A stretch of DNA of 64,000 nucleotides from Craterostigma plantagineum (GCA_027422505.1 JAPQWV010000668.1:236001-300000); one strand, 5' to 3'. Positions 24,271 through 35,366 are shown, numbered from the stretch's first letter. The notes: generated by a model not told the origin, from the letters alone. Numbers and translations are program-made.

Positions 24271-25545
24271 TTTTTTTTTCACAGGTAGAACAGCCAACGT
24301 AGAACCCTCCTTGCCTATGAATCAGAAATTGCTTTTATTTGGTATTATTAGTAGGCTGCGGAATGGACAATAGTTACCGCTATCTCATGTAGTGTAGATG
24401 GTGCGGATAATGCATATATGCCAGTTGTGCTGGAAGAAGAAGAAGAGGAAGGCGAAGAGAAGCTCTCCTCTCATGTAAAACCAAATGCATGTGAGTTTCT
24501 TTTGGCATGTAGTGAAGTGAAGCAGCGAGTGGGGCAGTAGTAGTAGCAAGCTGAAGGGAGTAACAATGGGTTGATCTTTTAACTAATCAAGAAATTTTTT
24601 ACCTTCCCTCAAGTTTATCTTACATACAGGGAGTGAAGTTCTTCAAGATTCTTGAATGTGCTATGAAATCCATAGTCGTTGAATGGTGATATTTGGATCG
24701 AAGATCAATTCACAACACAAAAAATACATATGAAATAGGGGCAACCTCAATTAAATTACCATTCCCTTATTTTCTATCAACTAACTCCCCATTCCATATT
24801 ATTTATTAACAAACTCCCTAAATCAAAACAATCATACACCTAACTCCCCATAGATGATTTTGCCCCTCTATTATTTATCTTTCTTCTCCAACCCACTAAT
24901 TGAAACACCCACGTAACACAACAACCCTGAACTGGTAAAGCTCTCGACGGCGACGTAACAGCCCCTGCCTTCACTGGAAAAAGCTCTGAGCTTGCCTAAT
25001 CTATCGTGGGTTTCTCGGTCTAGGTAAGTTGAGGTAGTTTTTTCTTTTTTTTTTTTAACTGTGGCTCGGATCGGTCCAGCCGCTTTGTAAAGGGACGCGG
25101 TGGTGTAGGGACGCGTCGGTGATGGGGATTGTGGGTAGGTCGAGGTCGGCCGCCGCCTTGGCTAGCCGGAGCTTGGCGTTTCAGATGAGCGTGCTGTATT
25201 TTGATTTGGAGGAGTAGAATTGTAGTGAAAGTGTGCGTATAAATGTCTACAAAAACTACAACTCTAACATGGTTGCCGTAATTTGAGGAATTTTTTTGTT
25301 GAATCTATGTCCGAGTTTCAGATGAGCGTGCTGTATTTTGATGTGGAGGAGGTAGAATTTTTTTTGTTGAATCTATGTCGTATAAACACGCCGGCGAATT
25401 GTAATATGACTATTGAAATAGAAGTTTTTGTAATATTGTGATGATGTTGTGCTATTGTTGGTGTCTAATAAACTTTTGGATTGTGTTTGTTGGTGGGTTA
25501 TGATATTAATGCTAGAAGGTATTTTTTGTTCAAGCTTTTGACCAT

Positions 25546-26350
25546 GGTACCACAAGACAATAACATTTGGTACTCCGACTATGTTACCATATTTATAGGT
25601 ATTATATACTGGTACTACAAACAACCTACATACCGGTACTACAATTGTCCACATAAAGGTACTGCAAATATCTATATATTGGTACCACAATTTAGAGGGC
25701 GTATTTCGAAGCCGCTAGCACGATACGAAAAAGATACTACAAACAACCTACTTACGGTACTACAAAAGCATATAATATGGTACTGCAAAAGTCCATATGC
25801 AGGTACTACAAACATCTTTATATTGGTACCACAAATTATAGTTGGCGTATTTCAACGTCGTTCGATTATTTTTTGGTCCGTGAGTACGTATGGTACGACA
25901 CTTGGCACGGAAAGATACTACAAGTAACCTACGTATGGTACGACACTTGGCACGGAAAGATACTACAAGTAACCTACGTATGGTACGACACTATCTTACG
26001 ATACGGAATTTGGTACTACAAAAACGTGGTACGAAAATGATACTACAAGAAACCTATGCATGGTACTACACTAGCATATGTTATGGTACTACGAACATCT
26101 ATATATTGGTACTACAAAAATCTGTATATTGGTACCACATGCGTTTTTAGGGTAGGAGTCTCGACAGTTACACATGGTACGGAAAGATACTACAAGTAAC
26201 CTACGTATGGTACTACACTAACATATGCTATGGTACTACGAACATCTATATATTAGTACTACAACATCTATATATTAGTACTACAACATCTATATATTGG
26301 TACTACAAGCGTTTTTAGGATAAGAGTTTCGATAGTTACACATGGTACGG
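25546..26350. repeat. GTAC-rich tandem array (GGTACTACAA units)
   Basis: More than 20 GGTAC/AGTAC words in 800 bp, commonly GGTACTACAA followed by CATCTATATATT, spaced 22-25 bp. A 46-bp unit containing GGTACGACACTTGGCACGG is perfectly duplicated at about 25889-25980. Open frames across it are repeat artefacts. Confidence 0.85.
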
Positions 26351-26733
26351 TAAATATTTGGAATTAGGGATTATTACGTTGAAACCCCAACTTTCTTTCT
26401 ACTTAATATGGCGTGGTCCTGCCTCGAGCATTTGATGTAATTGAACATGGTTGTTTCAACTGATTTTGAAATATTTTGAGTCATAGTCTGAATGCGTATC
26501 ACGTTTTCTAAAAGCACTATAAAGAAAATTAACCGCACGGAGGAAATAATAAACGATAACAAAATGAGTCATAAGTATCACAAGTATCATGATTACTAGA
26601 CCAACACAAAAGAGTACTAATAGAAAAACATGAGAAAATAAACGACACTAAGATGGTGGTGGGGGCGATGGTGGCCGCGGGCGAAGGTGGGCCATCGATT
26701 CTTGAGCAAGCCTGACGGACTCTTGTGTATGCT

Positions 26734-27830
26734 TCATCGCGTTTTCATGGCTTGAAGGGCCAGTTCATATCGCTGTTGCACTTCGCGATATCGACGGTGG
26801 GCTTCCTCGTTTCGACGCTCATACTCGTCCTGTCGGCGCCGCGTCTCCTCATCGCGTCGTAGGGCCTCCTCATTATAGCGTAGCATTTTCTGGCACAATG
26901 TGTGAAGCTCTGCGGCTGACGCGTAAGGAGCGACCCCTGATGACTCCCCCTCGTGGTAGCCGGAGGAATAGGAAGGTCCGGCAGTGTCTGGGTGAACCGG
27001 GAATGGCCCCACGCCCTCGATAGCTAGTAGCTCGGGGACTTCGTCGCCCAGTTCCGTCTGCCCACGATAGACCTCGTGCCAGACATAAACCTTATTCGTG
27101 CGGGACCAGATGGGGGCTTTGATCAACATCTTCATCTTTAGCATCATCTCCTCGTTCACGAGATTTCGCCCACCCACGATCGTCATCTCTGGTGGATTGG
27201 CTGGCCACAGGTTGAGTCCCTTGACAACCTTCGTAACAAAAGGCCCAACTGCGAGCTTCCCGTGACTACGACCATCCGCCTGGGCGCCAAAGGCGTGGAC
27301 CATGGCCATCCCTAAGTGCACCTGTTGGCCGCGCTGCATCATGGCTAAGTAGAACAGATCCCGAAGGCCAATCGCGCCGTGCGAGTCGCCCCGTGGTGTG
27401 AGCGAGGTCGACAATAGACGATGAATATAGCGCAGGCCTGGACTCCGGAGCGAAGACGCCTTCGAGGTCTTCACACTAAAGTCGGATTCACCGGGCCTAG
27501 CGAGTTCAGCCCAACAGCCCTGGCGCACCATCGAATTCGCAAGATAATCCTTGTAATGCATATCGGGAAAAGGTCCTTGGCGCCCGGAAAATGGTACCGG
27601 TGCCCCAATCGCTCGGCAGATGTCGTCTACGTCCACCGTGTGCTCCTCGTTAAATGCCCAAAACTTGACTCCGTTCAGCCCGTATTCCTCGAGAGAGAAG
27701 GTGGATATGAACTCTAGGGTCAGCTCCTTGTACGCCGGCTCTTCAATATGGAAGAATTCGAGCCATCCACCGAGTGACAGGTCCCCGGCAACGGCGCCAA
27801 AAACATGATCGACAGCGTGTACGTTAATAT
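26734..27830 (-). pseudogene. Athila-type gypsy ORF1 (gag-like) fragment
   Basis: Open on the minus strand from about 27830 to the stop at 26734, about 365 residues, starting inside the primer-binding site with no ATG before the middle. It contains WLEFFHIEEPAYKELTLEF, KASSLRSPGLRYIHRLLST, RGDSHGAIGLRDLFYLAMM and a coiled-coil C-terminus rich in RRDEETRRR. The LRYxHRLL..RGDSTG..DLFYL pattern is that of the ATHILA ORF1 family. No polymerase domains follow. Confidence 0.75.
27781..27801 (-). other. Primer-binding site of the Athila-type element
   Basis: Minus strand TTTGGCGCCGTTGCCGGGGA, the characteristic Athila/Tat PBS. It fixes the orientation and the inner edge of the 5' LTR. Confidence 0.85.
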
Positions 27831-29010
27831 ATTAAAGGTTCGTGCAAGTACGTCAAGTTTAAAACGAATATATTATGACTAGAACCACGCGCGATAGGCA
27901 GTGTACCTATCGTTTGTAATATAACTATAACGAATATCCGAGTATCGAACACGAGGGATAAAATGAGTACTAGTATTGGCCTATCGACTCGATATTTAGC
28001 CTAAATAAAATAGCAGAATTTGTTTTTGCTACGAACTAGTTTAACAGAGCAACCTAATTTAATAGAAGACTAAAGAAGCACAACTAGAAATAATACGAGT
28101 GCCTTAAGATGACAAATATGTGTTCGGGATTCGAATCCCGCTGGGTGTTGTCGGCTAAGGCTACGGAATATCGTTCCTACGTGATTATCGACTAAATCGC
28201 AGTAATTTCCTACCCACTCACGGATTTGCTGTCGCCCTAAACGTTCGTGGGAATCTAAGTTTAGCAATTACTAGACAGCGAGGATAGAGTATTTGCTGTC
28301 GTCCTATACTCGAATCCTAATATCTACGATCGGCCTAATCGTTATTTAGCTGTCGCCCTAAATGATGTACCACGCATTCACATCAACACATAGACATATT
28401 GAGGCAAAGAAGCAATATCATAGAACAATAAATAGTCGAATACACGTGTTCACGATTATCATACGCTTAACTACGACATAACCCAACGATCATCTACTCC
28501 CAAACACATAAGAGGATTAACTACTTATATTAGACAAAACAACAACGAGATTCAAAGGAAACGAGGGTAGAAAACTCATTAAATCTTTCCTAAGAAGTGA
28601 GTATAGCGTTTCTGAGGCGGATCTCTCGTTCCTCGATCAAATGAGCGTGGCTGCGTTGTTGGATCGTCTCTTACGTGTCTCCGAATGAAAGAGCAGCTTC
28701 TAGCGTTCTTCTTCCTCTTCTTTTCTCTATATTTTCGGCTCTCCAAGGTTAGGGTTGAGTTCTGAGAAGAACTCCCCTTTTATGCTTCGAATTCGGGCCT
28801 TAACCCTGAAATTTGGCACGTTCACGACCACTTAACGGGCCTTCACGGCCGTGACAGATGCAATTAGGCCGACTTTTCGCCTTTCTTAAACCATTCACGG
28901 CCTATTGCATAAGGACTCACGGCCGTGACGGCGGCTTAAACCCTAAATCTTGACTTTCCGGCCTCTTGCATATAGGTTCACGGCCGTGACAGTGGACATT
29001 GCAACATGTA
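27802..29010 (-). repeat. Probable 5' LTR/leader of the Athila-type element
   Basis: Lies directly upstream of the PBS on the minus strand. Has a TATA-like GCATAAAAGGGG (minus, about 28790). CTGTCGCCCTAAA-type words recur three times (28230-28370) and a 12-bp palindrome three times (28843-28989). The outer boundary is approximate and no matching 3' LTR was found in the window. Confidence 0.5.
28843..28989. repeat. Three copies of palindrome TCACGGCCGTGA
   Basis: Perfect 12-bp palindromes at 28843-28854, 28917-28928 and 28978-28989, plus a half copy at about 28894 (TTCACGGCC). Upstream of the TATA-like box of the Athila-type LTR on the minus strand. Confidence 0.85.
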
Positions 29011-29956
29011 CGCTGCAATCCATGCCCTCTGGATTCTTCTCTCTTGTCTACATAAATAAATAATGAATTTATAGTACCATTAATTATGTAATGCAATACC
29101 AAAGAACATGAACAAACAGTACCAATTCAATTAATATACGGTATCATGATAACAAACAACCGAGCCTCGTACTAAGACATGCACAAATGCAAAACCTTTA
29201 TGAGATTTCATCTAAAGCGTAATAGAAGCTAAAATCCCTAATTTGAAAGATGTCAAAACCCCGAATCGAACAAGAAAAAATATAACTCTAATTCTGTCCT
29301 AAACCCCAAATTCAAGCACTAATAAAAGAATTTAACATTGCCCAACATGGAATCCTTGAAGAAATGCACTTATCGAAGCCCTAAGCTCTAAATTAACCCC
29401 AAATGCCAAAAAATTAAAAAAATAAAAGAAAATGCACACTTACAGTCGAAACTTGCTCTCTCTGTCTCGCCTCGTTTTATCGTTCTTTGCCTCGTCCTAT
29501 CGTTCTTGCCTTGTTCTATCGTTCTTGCCTCGTTCAATCCTTCTCTGTCTTCTTCGATGGTTTACAGTGTATTTTGAAGGTGAAAGAGAAGGGTGTGGGT
29601 ATTCAATGGTTTTTTTGGTAATATTGTTGTTTTTATAAAGCTAAAATTATCCATTAGGTAGCTACGTGATATAAAAGTTTGAAATTGGGAGTTTGATGAT
29701 AAATGAATTGGAAGGGGGAAGTTAGTTGATGGATAGTTTGGGGTATAGGGATTTATGTGTAGATTTGCCTTTAAAATATACAATTGCAAATATAAAAATA
29801 AAAAATTGGAAAGACGTACAAACTAAAAAAAATGAAAATGAAAAAGTAATAAAAATGAAATGTGACGTGTTTCATATTATAATTATTATATAAAAATATT
29901 TCAATATGATTATAGTAACATTTTAAAGTTAAAAATAGTAATTCCAAGTATTCCAG

Positions 29957-30376
29957 GGTCTTTACACGTAAATACCCCCTCTGTAAAAAAACTTGTACTT
30001 TAGTACCCTGTCAGCATTTTTTTATATGTATGTACCTAACAGAATAATTTTTTTGCAGATAGGTACTCAATACGCCGCAGGTACGCCATACCATCACATT
30101 TGGGTACCCTATATCAACGTATTGTGTTACGTAATACGTTAGAAAATGATACGCCGTACTAGCACATTTATGTACGCCCTATTTACACATTAGGTACGCC
30201 GTACAAACACATTTAGGTATCCTATATCAACGTGTTATGGTACGCAATACACACATGAATGTATGACATGACTGAAGAGACTGGTACAAATTAAATCGGG
30301 TCCTATCTGTAAAAATTTCTGACATAGGTACTGATCTGTAAATTTTTGTTCAAATATGTATTCACGTGTAGATACG
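29957..30376. mobile_element. GTAC-rich inverted-repeat element, copy C
   Basis: About 420 bp. Left TCTTTACACGTAAATAC; inverted right TATCTACACGTGAATAC. The interior has repeated GGTACGCC, GGGTACCC and GGTACTC words. Layout parallels copy A (ATTTTTTTATATGTATGTACCT against ATTTTTTTTATATGCAGGTACCT). Confidence 0.65.
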
Positions 30377-30564
30377 CGACGTAGTTGGGACTTGGGAGTA
30401 GTAACATTGTTCAATAGCTAATATAGGTTAGAGTAACAATGTTCATTGAACAAAATATAGATAACTTGGATTGGAGATAAGATTTACTAAGCGCCACGAT
30501 ACAGTAAGAGATTACTAATTACAATACAATAGTGAGTGGTGACTCCTACTCAGACAGAAGTGCT

Positions 30565-33500
30565 ATGTGGATAATGATTATGAACGGAATGCAGAGGGCA
30601 ATACACTGCTGCAGCTCGATTTTGCCTGCTTGTTCACAAATATCGCCTGTTCCGATTTTGTATGTAAAACCTGTGAGGAAATTTTCCTTTCATCCCAAAT
30701 CTACTCGTGCAATCATCAATGACGACAACAGCACTGCAGGTTCGAATGCACTCCGTTTCTTGATTTTGCGAGAGCCGGCTTTTTCCTCTTCATCTTTTGG
30801 TCGAAAGAACCACATAATACGATTTTACGATGATATCCCATTGTAAAGTACTCCGTGTGTATCCTTTTTCTTCAATAAGACTTCCGAATTTTCAATAATT
30901 AGATTCCGTGGCGACGAAGGCTGTTGATGTCGGTCGCTCCTTAGCTCTTAAAGTGAGGCATCTGATTACTTTTGCTTTGAAATCTCTTGTCCTTTTATTT
31001 ATGTTGAAGTCTGATTACATTTCACTTTAACTTCAGAGGAGGGCTTCCGAGCTATCCGCTGACCTGAAGGGTACTTCTATATTTCTTGTCGGTGAGAAAA
31101 TAATTTGCTTCGAATTTGATTTATTCTTCAGCTGGTTAAGTTGATCCGACAACTCTGCACTTTTTCCGCTAAAGGTATAAACAGCTCTTACAAATCGAGC
31201 TTGGGGAAAATGCTCGCCGATGCGTTACGATACTATTGCTTTGACAGGTATACCTATCTATCTCCATTGGTGAATTGTGCTCTTTTCTACACTGACATAG
31301 TGACATCGGTTTCACTCTGCAGCGACAATTTGGTTGAGGAAGCGTGTGGAGGGAAAGATGCTGCAACGTCTTACATAGAGAGTGATGAAGAGGGATTTTT
31401 GGGATCAGAGGTAGCCTGAAGTAATTGTCACTTGTTATTTAATGCTTGCTTGATGAGGTTTTCCCCGTTAATTTGATGCTCAATTAACCAAAGTTAAATG
31501 TAGACTGAAGTCTTGAAACAACTTTCCTCTATGGGTCGCCTTGTTGTATGTGCTGGAAATGGTGCCGTCAAAAGCTCAACGAATTTGTATGACGCTATTT
31601 GCAAAGGCTACACTTTCGATGTTATTATGATGAATGCAAGCAGCAGTTCGACATGACTGACTGACCCACCTGTGTATAGGGCCCTGTTGAGACATGGGAT
31701 ATCAATATTTATTGATGTCCCTTTAGAGTTGGTTGCCAACGAGCTGATACGAAACAAGGTTCAACTTTCAGCTTCTGACTCTTTCTTTTGCAGAGATTCT
31801 AGTGAGGTCTGTTAGCATGTCAAATTTCTAATTTTTTAAGGGTTTAAGCCTTTCAGATCTAATTGCTAGATAATCTGTGGCAGATTCTGGATCAATTGAC
31901 TGTACTATATAGTAGTGCTCGGAGTGGATATTCTGCAGCTGATGTGAAAATATCATTTCAAAGTGAGTCTGTCTCCAAAGTTTCTCTTCTCTTATAGATT
32001 TCTTCTTCAGGATATGAGTTGATGATGTGTTTTCTGTTGTTTTAGTTTTCTGTGAGGACGTGCTTTGATGTGAGGAGGAACAAGTATTTAAACAGAGGAA
32101 CGAAACTCTTTATTTCTTTCTGTATCTGATTCAAAGCACAAAGCAAGAAAACCCTTTTTTCACTATTTTCGTTGCATGCAAAATCACGCACTCTTTTTCT
32201 CCTTTTTCTCTCACTTTCCACACACTCACACACGGCACTTTGTGCCTTTTCTCTCTCTTTTTCTCACTCACCACACTCAACGTACTAATACATGTATATA
32301 TATATATATATATAGACAAACTAAGACAGAGGATAACTAAGCAATCATATCATAATTCTAGTCGTAGATTTAGGCTGTTGGGAGATAGATTTGTTCTTTG
32401 TCTTCTTCATATTTTTCTTCCTCAAATATTTTATCTTGACTTTTCCTCCCCCACGTGATTCTTCTTTTCGTCTTCTTCATATTTTTTCTTTCCCAAAGGT
32501 CATTTTTTGCTGCTTCGAATATTTCGTATGACTTCCTTTTTTTTTATTGTTCTTTTATTCTTTTTTATTTGAGCTTATTCAACAAATTCCCCCCTTAAGC
32601 TCAAATCGTTTCGGTCTTTCAACCTTCCTTAAATTTAACTCTTTTTCGACTGTCGTACGTCGCGGCTCGCCACTTGGCATCTTTAATTGCCTTCGTTATT
32701 ATCTCCATATTTGTTGTCCAACCGTACTCGCCAGTTACCAGATAGTTGGGTGAGTCGGCGACCGTACCGTAGACGACCATCTTTCCTTCCTCAATATTGT
32801 CGTCTAGCTTCTGCTCATCTTTTGTGGCGAAAACCAACGTCTTGTCGTTGCAGTCCTTTACCTGCATAACAACACATTTTTCCATTGCATCAACCGTGTA
32901 GTATTTCTTCGTCGGGCGTTCTAATAATAGACAGTTCTCTATGGCCTTTTCACTTTCGTCGATGCTGTAATAAATATAGGCATGTTTTTTCTCCATCTTC
33001 GTGACGTAGCCCGTCAGGCTCGTCGGCTCATTGCCAGCATCGGGCGTGTTGAAACCTTCGTAATCCTTAACAGGCTTCTTCTCATCAATGACCTTCGCGG
33101 AAACAGTTTTGTATTGCTTCGCCTCGTTTCTCGCGAATACATCGATATTATTGACGATCTCATCCACAACTTCTTTGCGATTTTCGTCGATCTCTTTTCC
33201 TTTCATACTTTGGTTATCGTCTATCAGCTTGGGGACTTCCTTGGTCGTCGTCGCGATCTCGTCTTTCTCGTCCGCCTCTAATTTGCTGGCGAGCTTGGTT
33301 CGGCTCCTCAAGATATTCATGTAGGCCTCAAAGCTGTCTCTCGCCTTGATCCACTCCTTCACTTCTTTGTCTTTCTCACGTACTTTTTCTTCGTGAGCGT
33401 GGTCTTTGTTGGTAGGACTGACCTTGATAGGTTCTCCAGTCATTTGTTTAGCGACTTTTCGATTAACATGTCGCAGGACCTTCGTCGTGGCTGCGTCGGT

Positions 33501-35366
33501 CGTCTCTTTCACGCTGCGCTTCTGGTTATATCTCCGCATGGCTTCTTCATCATGCATGGTTGTCTCTTCAACTGCCTCAACGCCTTTCTCGGATACTGTC
33601 TCACGTGTCTCTATGACTTTCTCGTTCGCCTCGTGGTTATAAGCTTCCTCAGACGACGTGTGCATGGCGTCGTCAATCGTGTTTTTCATCTCATCGGCAT
33701 TCTCCGATGTCTTGGCGTCGATTTCCTCGACTTTCTCAGGTGGTTGTCGTGGCGGCGTTTCTTCGACCGCCTTCTTTTTCTCGAGCTTTGAGGGCTCCTC
33801 CTCGTAGGGAGATTTTGTTGGTGGAGTGGTGGTGGGAACTTCACGAGTGATATTTTCTTTTATCACTTCAACGGCTGCTTCAGCCTTTTTCTCTTCTTTC
33901 ACGGCCTTTTCGGCCTTTGGAGATTTTTCTCCTTTTCTTCACATGCGTCTTTCTTTGACGCTCCGCCTTCACCATGAGTTGGCTCCTCGGCCTTTGAATA
34001 TGTTTCCTCCTCTTCAGTGACTTCACTGGCTTTCATCTTTGATGATTCGCCTTCTTCTTTTGTCGTCTCGGGTTTTAGTGGTGGTTCGACTTCTTTCTTT
34101 TCCACCATCGGCTCAACGTGATTTTTATCACGCTCGCTCTCCACGACACGAGCTACCTCTTCTCGTACGGGTTCGCCCTTAACGTTCTTCTCGTCCTCCT
34201 TCGTCGTTTCAAGTTCGCACTGCTTTTGTGGCTGAACTTCGTTGCTGCAAGCGTCTTTATACGCTTTCTCCAACAGATCCCAGGCTTCCTTGGCGTTTGT
34301 TGTTGCACCTATCACTCTAGCACCAGTAAATTCTACCGCTTTGCGGATGACGACGAGCGCAAGACTATTTTCTATGGCGGCGACTCGCAACGTCTTTCCT
34401 TGCGGCCTTGTATACCCCTTCGTATCGGGTGAATATCCATCTTCGACTATTTCCCATAAGCCTTCTGATTTCAGTAGCGCTCTCGTCTCGGCGCTCCACC
34501 GTACGTAATTATTTTCGGTGAGTTTTGGCGGGAGTGGCATTCCGACACCTGGTAATTTTAGCATCACCATCGGCTCTGATACCATTTTGTTGTTTTAGTT
34601 TTCTGTGAGGACGTGCTTTGATGTGAGGAGGAACAAGTATTTAAACAGAGGAACGAAACTCTTTATTTCTTTCTGTATCTGATTCAAAGCACAAAGCAAG
34701 AAAACCCTTTTTTCACTATTTTCGTTGCATGCAAAATCACGCACTCTTTTTCTCCTTTTTCTCTCACTTTCCACACACTCACACACGGCACTTTGTGCCT
34801 TTTCTCTCTCTTTTTCTCACTCACCACACTCAACGTACTAATACATGTATATATATATATATATAGACAAACTAAGACAGAGGATAACTAAGCAATCATA
34901 TCATAATTCTAGTCGTAGATTTAGGCTGTTGGGAGATAGATTTGTTCTTTGTCTTCTTCATATTTTTCTTCCTCAAATATTTTATCTTGACTTTTCCTCC
35001 CCCACGTGATTCTTCTTTTCGTCTTCTTCATATTTTTTCTTTCCCAAAGGTCATTTTTTGCTGCTTCGAATATTTCGTATGACTTCCTTTTTTTTTATTG
35101 TTCTTTTATTCTTTTTTATTTGAGCTTATTCAACATTTTCTTTACCTGTTCGGAGTAGAAGTGGCGTCAGAATTGGGTTATGATGCATTGGATTCCGTGA
35201 CATCACAAGATCTTTGCATGGAAGTAAGCCTATGTAGGGATTTTGCAATTGGTCTGCAATCATCCGATTCTTGATTTGGTGTTGAAATAATGTTCAGGTT
35301 ATCAAGGAGATTGAAAAATTGGTGAGAGCAAAGAAGATGATGGAGGAGGCTGGGAGGCCATTTTAA
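30565..35366 (+). CDS. SKL1: Shikimate kinase-like 1 (chloroplast), 10 exons
   Basis: Exons 30565-30739, 30903-30952, 31037-31091, 31175-31247, 31323-31410, 31504-31586, 31680-31806, 31884-31962, 35159-35223 and 35298-35366 sum to 864 nt, 287 residues (Arabidopsis SKL1 about 280). ATG 30565 is the first in frame. Serine/arginine-rich N-terminal transit peptide, then LKGTSIFLVGINSSYKSSLG (the P-loop is altered to a non-GxGKS/T form), RYYCFDSDNLVEEACGG, SSMGRLVVCAGNGAV, LRHGISIFIDVPLE, and the C-terminus EIEKLVRAKKMMEEAGRPF. SKL1 is known to lack shikimate kinase activity and to be needed for chloroplast biogenesis. Intron 8 (31963-35158) carries a complete 3.1 kb retroelement, yet the frame across it is intact. 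Confidence 0.92.
32035..32584 (-). repeat. 3' LTR of gag-only element copy 1
   Basis: Pyrimidine-rich, contains CACGGCACTTTGTGCC and an AT dinucleotide run. Near-identical to 34588-35135. Confidence 0.95.
32619..34585 (-). pseudogene. Gag-chaperone chimeric ORF, copy 1 (one frameshift)
   Basis: Two overlapping frames, 34585-33899 and 33902-32619, together about 655 codons: one frameshift splits a once-single ORF. The first ATG lies inside the PBS (ATGGTATCAGAGCC). Part 1 is a copia gag N-terminus (PKLTENNYVRWSAETRALLK, EAWDLLEKAYKD). A long Lys/Glu-rich stretch follows. At about 33150-33410 KEWIKARDSFEAYMNIL and KLASKLEADEKDEI resemble the HSP70/BiP C-terminal lid. At about 32660-33040 TSLTGYVTKMEKKHAYIYYS, TLVFATKDEQKLDD and LVTGEYGWTTNME resemble HSP90 middle and C-terminal segments. 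It ends KWRAATYDSRKRVKFKEG. The chaperone origin is my reading by eye. Confidence 0.75.
34588..35135 (-). repeat. 5' LTR of gag-only element copy 1
   Basis: Adjacent to the tRNA-Met primer-binding site at 34573-34584; near-identical to 32035-32584. Confidence 0.95.

Larger units (their letters stand above)
24737..29772. mobile_element. About 5 kb TIR element (Mutator-like?), nested
   Basis: Left end AGGGGCAACCTCAATTAAAT matches the inverted right end (AAAGGCAAATCTACACATAA) over about 130 bp, including ATCAACTAACTCCCC against ATCAACTAACTTCCCC and CAAACTCCC on both. I cannot fix a target duplication or find a transposase, so the superfamily is a guess. The interior holds GTAC arrays (25546-26350 and traces at 29075-29155), a direct repeat of GTTTCAGATGAGCGTGCTGT at 25175 and 25315, and an Athila-type insertion (about 26650-29010). 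Confidence 0.6.
32035..35135 (-). mobile_element. Gag-only LTR retrotransposon (TR-GAG-like), copy 1
   Basis: Complete: LTRs 32035-32584 and 34588-35135 (550 and 548 bp, apparently differing mainly by one TA unit of a microsatellite), starting TGTTG and ending CAACA, with a perfect target duplication TTTTC (32030-32034 and 35136-35140). On the minus strand the order is 5' LTR, PBS TGGTATCAGAGC (34573-34584, initiator tRNA-Met), one coding region, polypurine tract TTAAGGGGGGAATT (about 32585-32597), 3' LTR. No protease, integrase or RT. Antisense to its host gene SKL1. The near-identical LTRs mean a very recent insertion. Confidence 0.93.

Noticed and set aside
25481..26150. Regularly spaced GGTACTACAA words resembling a CRISPR-type array
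   Set aside because: Plant nuclear context; the spacers themselves are degenerate repeats and no cas genes exist.
28120..28145. GGGATTCGAATCCC looks like a tRNA T-arm
   Set aside because: No acceptor, D-arm or anticodon stem can be built around it. It lies in the Athila-type leader.
30532..30564. Upstream extension of SKL1 beginning at 30532
   Set aside because: It starts at GTG; the first ATG is 30565 and the plastid-type N-terminus reads well from there.
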